DNA of 64,000 nucleotides from Candidatus Krumholzibacteriota bacterium (GTDB lineage Bacteria > Krumholzibacteriota > Krumholzibacteriia > Krumholzibacteriales > Krumholzibacteriaceae): positions 46,800-110,799 of the forward strand of contig JAFGCX010000027.1 of the NCBI GenBank assembly GCA_016932415.1. The letters are read 5' to 3'. The position numbers and the translations under genes were made by a program. Positions within the stretch are counted from its first letter, which is position 1, and each line of letters opens with the position of its first letter. The notes under the pieces were generated by a model, which was not told the DNA's origin, ran no database searches, and was given only the letters and a program-made list of their open reading frames with translations. Shown in pieces: positions 9,001-13,872 of this stretch.

Positions 9001-11311
9001 ATGCCCCGACGATCACGTCGTCATATCCGTCATTATTAATATCGCCGGCGCTCGCTACTGAACTGCCGAATCTGTCTCCACTCGACTCACCGTACAGGAC
9101 CAGACCTGGTTGATCGGTGAACAATTGCCCGCCGTAATATATATAGGCGACGCCCGATGTGGCGTTGGAGAGGTTCCTGCCTGTCTGAGCACCTATGATT
9201 ATATCGGGAGCTCCATCCCCGTTGAAATCACCTGCTGAACCGAGCGCTCCGGCAAAAAGATCAGAGACAGCGGGAGTATTTATGACCATATCTGCCGTGA
9301 TCTCTACCGCCTCAACCGCTGAACATCCCACGCCCCAGGCCCCTATCTGCCCGCACCCGGGGTTATCCGGCCTGCAGGGAGAATCAACCCTGAGAGTCCA
9401 CGGTTCACTCGGATTATCATCTGCACAGAAGACCGGGTCTATCGAAAGGTTTCCGCCTGCGCCATCCTGGCCTGTCAGGCATCCTGTCCAGTCACCTGCG
9501 TCGTTACCGTAGACGTCGCAGCAGGTAAGTGTCACCGAGGGTGTTCCATCGTATCCGGCGGCGCTGCCGGTCTTATTGAATGCTATTATAGTGTGGTCTA
9601 TCGTGCTGACTATTCCATCACCAAGATATATCCCCGCTCCATCCGGGGCTTCATTATCGGCTACCGTGCAGTTGTTTAGATTGATTCCCCAACTTGAATA
9701 CGGGATAGCTGCATAGATCCCACCACCTTGATCGGAAGCAGTATTTCCTTCTATCGTAGTCGATAATAACGTCACACCACTAATGAGGGAGTATATTCCT
9801 CCACCATCTGTCGCCGTGTTTCCCGATATGATACAATCTTCCAGATTTATCTGAGAAATCAGTAAATATATGCATCCACCTGCAGAGGAAGATCCATTTT
9901 TAAGGGTGAACCCTTTTATCAATGCGTCGCTGATGCCATTGGCGTAAAAGACCCGGCCGAATCCCTGCGCATCTATGTTCACATCCGTCGGGTCCCCTGT
10001 TGCGCCGATTATATCGATCCCTGATTTCAGTGTTATATCGTGTTCGAAATACGTCCCCGCGTCGACGAACACTGTATCGCCTGCCGAGGCGGAATCGATC
10101 CCTGCCTGTATAGTCGGCGCTTCGGAAGGAACGTACCAGATATTGTCGGAAGTGACATTTACAGTAAACGACCTCGCCGCCGGGGTTTGATCCTCATTAA
10201 GGACTTCATCCCTTGCTTTTACTTCGAATAGATGCGATCCATTCGAAAGACCGACATATTGGCGCGAAGTCCCTCCGGAAAACGCGCTGTACCCCTCTCC
10301 GTCAAGCTGGTATGAATACTCGAGGTCTCCCGTGGCTGTATGGTCATCCGAACCGGTCCATTCAAAAGTCACATTCGATGTGCTGATCGTGGAACCCTCC
10401 GAGGGCCCCGCGGTGATCTGCGTTTCGGGTGGAGCGACATCAAAACCTGTTATATTCATGATATTTCCGGATACTATCGGATTGCCTTCCGAGTCTTCCA
10501 CATTATCTACCTGGACTGTGTACCCTGTGCCCGCTACAAGAGGCGCTGCGAGAGTAAGCAGGACACTCATCGAATCGCTTTGCAGAGATGCCGCCGCGAC
10601 GGGTATCGTCGTCGAAGGATCCAATGTCTCGAATACAAGATAGTTTGATACGTCCTCCGCGGAAGATGGATACAATTCTTCCGTAAAGAGAAGTTCGACC
10701 TGGTTGGCGGCGACCTGATCGGCACTGACAAGTTCTGGAGTGCAGGAACCGTTATACGTGAAAGAACCACCCAGAACAGGCATCTCAGAGCGATTTTCAT
10801 CACAGATCGCTATCCTCGGATTGGAATTTTCAGGACAGGGCATTATTTTTACAATATTCGGGGAATCCAGAGCGAGGGGAATCACTCTTATCATCCCTAT
10901 TAAAACCGGTCCTCCGAGTTTGCCCTGGCAATCACTAAAGGACATCATAAACCCCGTATCAATATCCCCCATCCAGAGATTACCTTCCCATTCAGTACCT
11001 ATGATATATAAATTAGGGCTTGTCCTCTCTACGCGGAATTCGCATGCCCATATCCCTTCGGTATTATCCTCTGGATGGTATACTACATATAGAGTGTCTA
11101 TCTGATAGAGAGCCAGTTCACTGTCACAATCAGTCCCGGCCGGATCTCTATAGATACCGATCTTCCCTCCATGCGGATCAATACGGTCCAATGATTGTGA
11201 GCCAGAGCTGAAATATGGAAACTGGGCCATCGCCTGGCTACTGAGAAGAAATGATGCGATTGAAATGATTAAAGACAGAAAGATCCCCCCGGACAATCTT
11301 CGGCGTCTCAT
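1..11311 (-). CDS. Giant secreted modular surface protein (CARDB / FG-GAP / Ig-like), 3' end outside the window
   Basis: An open frame of 3,770 codons runs from ATG at 11311, eight bases after a GGAG ribosome site, to the left edge without a stop. Residues 1-29 are a signal peptide (four Arg, hydrophobic core, AMA before the likely cut). Then come a Big_5-like domain (about 190-290), one Ig-like module (293-380), a right-handed beta-helix region (388-665, opening VPSEAPTIQAGIDSA), seven FG-GAP repeats (679-1067), five tandem Ig-like modules (1084-1544), ten tandem CARDB modules (1544-2790), a PPC-like stretch (2790-2890), a DUF11/DUF7619-like domain (about 3220-3395), an eleventh CARDB (about 3412) and two 80-residue repeats (3540-3700). 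No catalytic domain is visible. The family knowledge says such modules form extended adhesive or ligand-binding stalks outside the cell. The C-terminus, where an anchoring or sorting signal would lie, is missing, so secretion route and function are unknown. Confidence 0.93.
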   Translation of the reverse strand, partial: MRRRRLSGGIFLSLIISIASFLLSSQAMAQFPYFSSGSQSLDRIDPHGGKIGIYRDPAGTDCDSELALYQIDTLYVVYHPEDNTEGIWACEFRVERTSPNLYIIGTEWEGNLWMGDIDTGFMMSFSDCQGKLGGPVLIGMIRVIPLALDSPNIVKIMPCPENSNPRIAICDENRSEMPVLGGSFTYNGSCTPELVSADQVAANQVELLFTEELYPSSAEDVSNYLVFETLDPSTTIPVAAASLQSDSMSVLLTLAAPLVAGTGYTVQVDNVEDSEGNPIVSGNIMNITGFDVAPPETQITAGPSEGSTISTSNVTFEWTGSDDHTATGDLEYSYQLDGEGYSAFSGGTSRQYVGLSNGSHLFEVKARDEVLNEDQTPAARSFTVNVTSDNIWYVPSEAPTIQAGIDSASAGDTVFVDAGTYFEHDITLKSGIDIIGATGDPTDVNIDAQGFGRVFYANGISDALIKGFTLKNGSSSAGGCIYLLISQINLEDCIISGNTATDGGGIYSLISGVTLLSTTIEGNTASDQGGGIYAAIPYSSWGINLNNCTVADNEAPDGAGIYLGDGIVSTIDHTIIAFNKTGSAAGYDGTPSVTLTCCDVYGNDAGDWTGCLTGQDGAGGNLSIDPVFCADDNPSEPWTLRVDSPCRPDNPGCGQIGAWGVGCSAVEAVEITADMVINTPAVSDLFAGALGSAGDFNGDGAPDIIIGAQTGRNLSNATSGVAYIYYGGQLFTDQPGLVLYGESSGDRFGSSVASAGDINNDGYDDVIVGAYGRNTERGCAYVFFGGNEPDNTVDLIVIGNVTGDRFGISVASAGDVNDDNYGDIIIGASGAGDDGEAYIYFGGSSVDNLKDVVMSIDGPGSDNLFGCSVSGAGDVNGDGIDDVIVGAGMYGEDRGRAYVFLGGTIMDPLADVVIDGSDDGDRFGTCVSSAGDVNGDGYSDVIVGAYWKNVEDGAAYIFLGGSVMDATADVSIIPPVANGWFGYSVASAGDIDDDGYCDIMVGAPNVVDDFVYQGKTFIYRGSPVPDGNVDLIASGSAQNEQSGWCVSSIGDIDDDGSDEFIIGTRVQKAGLYNVEIDDITPPVIVITSGPEEGSSQIETSADFTWIATDNFTPQDSILYAYQLDSGGLSGWGEVTSITLSGLSEGFHLFEVRARDTEDNIGIAERNFAVDFSPPETQITSGPNDEGWTNLTSVTFGWTGSDNIAPPEALLYSYSLDSSEFSDWSSDNTVTYDGLSEGTHVFMVKGKDPLGHEEATPDTVVFQVDTVAPQTVITSGPEAGSLVTSSSVTLTWSGSDDKSGTEDLQYSYRVDAMPYSAFTPDTTHTFAGFTDGPHMISVKARDLAGNEDATPDTLSFTIDAQPPVIVIEEGPDEGQHLSGVDVSFEWRASDDISPEDSILYSYRIDSDGFCDWGRDSTAAYYGLDEGIHTFDIRAKDERGNAGALTRIFTIDITSPGTQVTGGPEDGSCWPSSSVSFTWTGLDEYTSVNALQYRYRLDGAIYTIWSTGTGCSYTSLTQGSHMFEVQARDLAGNIDASPDTVLFSVGYNDLVITEITVPDSAFCNSEIGASWITSNIGDCEVQGSWSDRVYLSPDSAVGGDVLLGNVSVSGPLGPGQSTEVSGSLLLPDNITGRYWLVVVADGAAGVSEEGHEGNNAMISNSFMISIPPHPDLRVTDISVPAEGMSGQGVYIEWTVRNEGDAPSTGGWTEHIYLSDDQVAGGDIKLSEFNYNYSLDVDSSYTHIHPITFPEDIEGGRWIVVVTDAEDEVSEYEWEGNNTAVSDDSIAITMTPYPDLVVSSIELPDSTDTNTEIEISWDVTNQGGAATTTPVWYDKVYLSPNPSLQGAYLLGEYENMSYLGPQESYSQQNRPVMIPKEIPGGIYYIVVVADNRDYVDEHNEEGNNITVSDHIVVRYIEYPRPDLAVTNFVPALTGWAGNPVTVRWTVTNIGDESTGAAAPVDWVMICPDSIVDPHNSIHIGGDIPGQPLEPDSSYTTIRTITLPSNLSGTRYIFVWTDVDLSFDDPELLNNFSDVYPIIINSPSPADLVVSNISTASDTVTAGATLEIEWEVTNEGAGPTSASGWTDAIYISVDDSLVTGTDLNLKRVYHSGYLNPGGIYSRSYTVDIPSGITGLYYLFVYTDIDDVVEEDIFENNNSLRYMIPIEIVEPVQPVLAESDLRIIGAGVSGEAWSGSTAEIVWTVKNFGPDQTSATGWYDYVYLSTDSLPGNGDDQLLLSAQRSAALVINQTYSKSMNISIANGLSGDYYLLVVTDATGKVYEPGAEDNNIAVVPFVINLTPPPDLQVTELLPETQMTSGEQAAVQWTVSNLGSGGTVSTSWTDRVYLSSDSTYNSGVDTQIGIFSHNGALGAGQFYQSNRSVTIPEGYEGDYYILVLADAGGNVYEHGNEDNNMRSAHVTISTIPPDPPPDLAMTTLGFIDGVKDTLSYTVTNESDYGVPSGERSWLDRFYLSPDSTLETSTDILIVSYSRVGDLAPLSSYSRTNEISLPEGTEGEYYIIGITDAGEAVTEETEENNTAFIFREIVMTPPDLTVAGVDCDQDSVIAGQPAIITWTVSNEGTGPCDPESWYDGVYLSIDRMLDETDYLLGTRYHSGGLASGASYPASRQVTIPSGISGNYYFFVETDRNDNVYEYVHEDNNMAYDPDPIHIYIPPPDADLIVSGVTIPPSGVVGDSITIIWTVINESEFDLEGQWRDAVYISPDTSWSLGDIYLGELLHSSGLQAGGLVRLSFTIATSDYLSAIESSVPGLLPGGYYALVRSDIRNNIHEADETNNTGYSQDDIDIDLQTLSLGVTHQSIIKYSEQQFYRLGASGGNDLRFYTECLGQNDELVMFIKYGEVPDRIDYEYRFELIGSQEHIIPGCDTLVCYLMVYGDYVPGGGSYSIRPESFLFELTDIEPVVVDNTGLVTFSITGGHLSDAVSVKLRPLAGESVEAWDIYSINSTRVEAGFDLRGAAIGQYDVVLTTAAPDSAELLGSVTVVDGVGPVIQPYIKGATAIRQNVRTNYDIALMNLGRSDGHDIISSVTVDAGSMYSFGVDGMMRLPIVSDGEPFLVYTSFTGAGSSSDFTISIWGMADFSIEVISVYSEPEFRGAEQNRSLISAWADDAADAFVERLEYDGVIVDPDTFDLLFTEAWNEERLYSEGSTITELVSDRIDETILSAASALGSPEVPTQETGITALGLIAADEKVNDFYVSAKDDDKFKKKKTNVTVRIARDPNEKLGPTMPEEENFVSQLVDLPYTIYFENVPDAQAAAQQVVITDQLDENLDWRKFRLGDIVYSDQVVAVPANLSYYYTTLELESGYLLEINAGINTMTGIAHWIFNTIDPATGLPPIDPDAGFLPPNDENGIGEGHVYFTVRPDSDVPDGAEITNSALIVFDDNDAIETNEILNVIRREFPDLYIASSSGYSAFTSFVEGEEVRVRAVITNLGEAPAENFMVHFFNGDPELGGALIGSPVPVARLASGEEKEVEIVWISQRQLGQYGIYIRVDHNGSVIETDEENNERVFIVDVEEKTYYVEYAQDINLVALPLEPSSEYTARSYADLLGASQIIRYDTAGCFETFIPSEQTGDGFFIDNTRGYIAVLDQAAEVAYTGITHLPQIIVDEGMNIVSLPVDPAEPFNARSFCDRLGSDLLIRYDFTGGRWNAFIPDFDSGDGFGILGARGYIAFCEKDDTLSFTGSGWIGSQQLPVGGYIPTENENQVAGAPLLGVTGSLSTMIWGEKKSLDPGCTVRIRNSRTNIDVPVRVDFERGEF
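220..690 (-). repeat. Two tandem ~80-residue repeats in the giant protein
   Basis: Two copies of one module follow each other. The first carries NLVALPLEPSSEYTARS and RGYIAVLDQAAEVAYTG, and the second carries NIVSLPVDPAEPFNARS and RGYIAFCEKDDTLSFTG. Both also share an I(I/L)RYD core followed by F(E/N)(T/A)FIP. The two copies are diverged, so this is an old protein-level duplication and not a recent DNA duplication. I do not recognise the domain by name. Confidence 0.75.
2930..6690 (-). repeat. Ten tandem CARDB modules
   Basis: Ten units of about 360-395 bases each begin with a xDLxV motif (for example PDLVVSSIEL, PPDLQVTELL, PPDLTVAGVD). They contain a W(T/E)VxN strand, a (D/S)xVYLS(P/S)D strand and an exit motif ending xEDNN. 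Unit starts lie near 6680, 6310, 5945, 5565, 5190, 4797, 4425, 4043, 3685 and 3300. An isolated eleventh unit starts near 1075. CARDB is the known cell-adhesion-related Ig-like fold of bacterial surface proteins. Confidence 0.9.
6690..8065 (-). repeat. Five tandem Ig-like (TSGPxxG...YSYxLD) modules
   Basis: Five units of about 275-290 bases share the sequence pattern I(T/E)xGPxxG, VTFxWxGxD, LxYSYRLD, and a closing GLxxGxHxFxVxAxD. A sixth, isolated copy lies near 10440-10160, between the Big_5-like domain and the beta-helix region. The pattern fits bacterial Ig-like or fibronectin-like extracellular modules. Confidence 0.85.
8110..9275 (-). repeat. Seven FG-GAP (integrin-type beta-propeller) repeats
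   Basis: Seven units of about 165-185 bases each contain a variant of FGxSVASAGD(V/I)NxDGYxDxIVGA. The DxNxDGxxD segment is a calcium-binding motif in integrin alpha-type propellers. Seven blades is the number needed for one complete seven-bladed propeller. This is seen directly in the translation; the calcium role is family knowledge. Confidence 0.9.
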
Positions 11312-11673
11312 GATATCTCCTTATGAAATAATCAGGTCCCCTTTAATCCGATGCTTAATTATTTGAAACAAATAATCCCCCAAAGCATCACATTCAATGT
11401 AAATGATTGTTGACAATTAGGAGTTCATTTTATCACAAATAATATAATTTGTAAAGATAATTACCTATATTTTCGACTTTGTTGTATCAACTGCCGATAT
11501 CAGACCCTGTCAACCGGCAAGAAGGATAATGCCTCCAAAACAGCCTCAATACCTGATTTTTTATCTCCTGTGTCTCTCAACCGATATCATATCCTCTTCT
11601 CTCTTGACATAATCTCGTGCCTGTGGATACCATGCGGCAATTAAGCCATTTTCCACTTTCAAAGGAGGGATTT
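11312..11673. promoter_or_regulatory. Divergent intergenic region with two CAAAT/ATTTG palindromes
   Basis: The region between the giant gene and the barrel-like gene is AT-rich near the giant gene. It holds an 8-3-8 perfect inverted repeat ATTATTTG-aaa-CAAATAAT at 11358-11376, about 47-65 bases before the giant gene's ATG. A second inverted repeat, ACAAAT-aatata-ATTTGT, lies at 11435-11452. Both are built from CAAAT/ATTTG half-sites and could be operators or an RNA hairpin in the leader. I could not assign a convincing promoter for the giant gene. Nothing else coding was seen. Confidence 0.35.
11604..11633 (+). promoter_or_regulatory. Sigma-70-type promoter for the barrel-like gene
   Basis: A perfect -35 TTGACA at 11604 is followed after 18 bases by TACCAT (4 of 6 matches) at 11628. 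The predicted start of transcription, near 11640, leaves a short leader containing the AAAGGAGGG ribosome site at 11661-11669. Confidence 0.5.
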
Positions 11674-12237
11674 GTGTCAAAACTCTTCAACTCTTTTGTC
11701 ATCCTTGTGATCCTCGTAGCCTTGGCCGCCGCGCCCTCGTCAGCGAGTGAATTCCTCGAAAAGAACACGACGTACAACTTCCAGGTAGGCATGATCAGCC
11801 CAGGCACCTTCTGGGTGGATGGAAACGACTTTGACAGCGATATGAGCTACAGCCTCAGCGCCGGGCTCGATTATAAACTCGGCCCGAAGATCTCCGGCGG
11901 CATAGCCACCAATATCAGCAATTTCAGCGTCGAATCGGAATCATCGACAATGTTCGAGTTCGGATTCCTTTTGAAGGCATGGATCGCTCCGGAGGGAAAA
12001 AACTTCATCTTCCGCCCGGGATTCGGATTATCGTACGGTGCCCTCAGTTCGAATGACCAGACCGATTCTTCCAGCTATTTCGTCATAAACGGCACATTCG
12101 AGATGATCTTTCCAATGGATAACGGCATCAACTGGCTGATAATGGCTGGTATCACGGGAGCTCCGTCAGGCGGAAACGACGACTATGAGATGACTTACGG
12201 CCCCGGTTTTATTTTAAGAGGTGGAGTTACTTTTTAA
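11674..12237 (+). CDS. Small exported outer-membrane beta-barrel-like protein
   Basis: The start chosen is GTG at 11674, seven bases or fewer after AAAGGAGGG. An in-frame ATG at 11617 overlaps the predicted promoter and would put residues before the signal peptide. The 187-residue product begins with a signal peptide (MSKLFNSFVILVILVALAAA, then SSAS). The rest shows alternating hydrophobic strands (SLSAGLDYKLG, GFLLKAWIAP, PGFGLSYGAL), aromatic-rich turns, and ends in VTF with a terminal Phe, as in many outer-membrane barrels. This is consistent with an 8-stranded OmpA/OmpW-like barrel, but no family is firmly recognised. It stands alone with its own promoter and a strong terminator. Confidence 0.75.
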   Translation: MSKLFNSFVILVILVALAAAPSSASEFLEKNTTYNFQVGMISPGTFWVDGNDFDSDMSYSLSAGLDYKLGPKISGGIATNISNFSVESESSTMFEFGFLLKAWIAPEGKNFIFRPGFGLSYGALSSNDQTDSSSYFVINGTFEMIFPMDNGINWLIMAGITGAPSGGNDDYEMTYGPGFILRGGVTF

Positions 12238-12284
12238 TACCCGGCCGAACGACCTAATTCGGGGTCACCGGCTTAAAAATAATT

Positions 12285-12320
12285 ACGGCGGAGAGCAAAA
12301 GCCTCCGCCGTTTTCTTTCA
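12285..12320. terminator. Rho-independent terminator between convergent genes
   Basis: A 9-bp perfect stem ACGGCGGAG / CTCCGCCGT encloses a 9-base loop and is followed by TTTTCTTTC on the plus strand. On the minus strand the stem is followed by AATTATTTTTA, so it may also end the rng operon. Confidence 0.8.
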
Positions 12321-12341
12321 CTCGCCAGGGTCAGTCCGATA

Positions 12342-13871
12342 TCAAACGAACTCGGCTTTCAGGTCCCTCTTGCCGTCGAGCGAATAGATCTGGAAGTCCT
12401 CCCTGTGCATTCTCGGATCATCGATCACCTCGACTATGATCTTGTAAGAATCGGCCATCTCACGAATATATTCATTCCTGTCTTCCCTGAGGAATATGCC
12501 GAGAATCGGATTCACGCGGAACTGCAGGCCCTGGATATTTCTCTGCGATCCGATCCGCCTTATCCATTGCTCAACCTTCATCGCCATCGATTCGATGCTG
12601 AGGATCTTTCCGCTCCCCACGCAATAGGGACATTCGTCGCTGTAATAGTGTAACAGGCTCGGCCTGACCCTCTTTCTGCTTACTTCGATCAGCCCGAGAT
12701 CGCTTATCGGCGATATCCTCGCTCTCGAACGGTCCTTTCTCAGGCAGTTCCGGAACTCATTGTAGACTTTTTTACGGTTCTCTTCACGTTCCATATCGAT
12801 GAAATCGACGACTATTATACCCCCGATATCCCTGAGCCTCAGTTGCCTGGCGATCTCTCGCGCCGCTATCAGGTTTGTCTGCAGGATCGTGTCTTCCTGG
12901 TTCTTCTTGCCGGTAAACCTTCCTGTATTTACATCTATCGAGACAAGAGCCTCGGTATGCTCTATGACTATATAACCGCCCTTCCGGACCCATATCTTGC
13001 TTTCCAGGGTCTTCTCGATCTCATCTTCTATCTCGTAATAATCGAAGACAGGGTTCTTGTCGTTGTAGAACTTTACCTTCGAAGACAGGTTCTGGCCGAT
13101 CGAATCGAGGTATGATTTAAGACGCTCATATTCGTTCTTGTTATCGATCGTGATCTGGTCTACGTCCTCTGTAAAAAGATCCCTTAGAGCAAAGACGGTG
13201 ATATCGACATCTTCATGGACAAGGGATGGAGGGGTCGCCTTCTCTATGTTCTTTTCGATCTGTTTCCATCTTTTTTCGAGTTGTTTTATATCATCGCGCA
13301 GCTGCTGTTGTTCGACTCCTAGCCCCGCGGTCCTTACTATCACAGCCGATCCTTTCGAACGGTATTTGCGGACGATGGCGCGCAACCTGTTGCGTTCCTT
13401 GCGATTCTCAATTTTCTTACTCACTCCGACATGATCGAGATTCGGCATAAGTACGGCAAAACGGCCCGGCAGCGATATCTGCGAAGATATCCTCGGTCCT
13501 TTCGTCCCGATAGCCTCTTTTCGGATCTGGACGACGATATCCTGCCCTTTTTTGAGCAGTGTCTCGATGGGAGGAAAATCCTTTCGTTTTCTTCCCCCTT
13601 TCGGGACATAATCATCGTCATCGAGGAGATCGGGATCAAGAGATCCGGTCGCCACGTCGCTTACGTGAAGAAAGGCCGCTTTCTCCTGGCCGATATCGAC
13701 GAATGCCGCCTGTATTCCGGGTATCACGGCATTTACCCTGCCGATATATATCGCCCCTACAGTCCTTCTGTTTTCTTCCCGCTCGATAAGGAATTCGACG
13801 AGCTCGTCATCCTCGAGTATCGCGATTCTCACCTCGCGTTTGGTGTAATTAATGACAATCTCTTTTTTCAT
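12342..13871 (-). CDS. rng: Ribonuclease E/G family endoribonuclease
   Basis: The 509-residue protein has the N-terminal RNase E/G fold. An S1 domain (GAIYIGRVNAVIPGIQAAF) is followed by the DNase-I-like catalytic part with SIDVNTGRFTG and IVVDFIDME, whose aspartates bind the catalytic magnesium. The zinc-link motif CPYCVGSG follows. The size and the absence of a long disordered tail fit RNase G rather than RNase E. The start is ATG 13871 (MKKEIVINYTKREVRIAIL); an earlier in-frame ATG at 13931 lies inside the upstream gene and adds residues not found in the family. The upstream radical-SAM gene stops one base before, so translation is probably coupled. The family processes rRNA ends and decays mRNA in the cytoplasm. 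Confidence 0.93.
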   Translation of the reverse strand: MKKEIVINYTKREVRIAILEDDELVEFLIEREENRRTVGAIYIGRVNAVIPGIQAAFVDIGQEKAAFLHVSDVATGSLDPDLLDDDDYVPKGGRKRKDFPPIETLLKKGQDIVVQIRKEAIGTKGPRISSQISLPGRFAVLMPNLDHVGVSKKIENRKERNRLRAIVRKYRSKGSAVIVRTAGLGVEQQQLRDDIKQLEKRWKQIEKNIEKATPPSLVHEDVDITVFALRDLFTEDVDQITIDNKNEYERLKSYLDSIGQNLSSKVKFYNDKNPVFDYYEIEDEIEKTLESKIWVRKGGYIVIEHTEALVSIDVNTGRFTGKKNQEDTILQTNLIAAREIARQLRLRDIGGIIVVDFIDMEREENRKKVYNEFRNCLRKDRSRARISPISDLGLIEVSRKRVRPSLLHYYSDECPYCVGSGKILSIESMAMKVEQWIRRIGSQRNIQGLQFRVNPILGIFLREDRNEYIREMADSYKIIVEVIDDPRMHREDFQIYSLDGKRDLKAEFV

Positions 13872-13872
13872 A

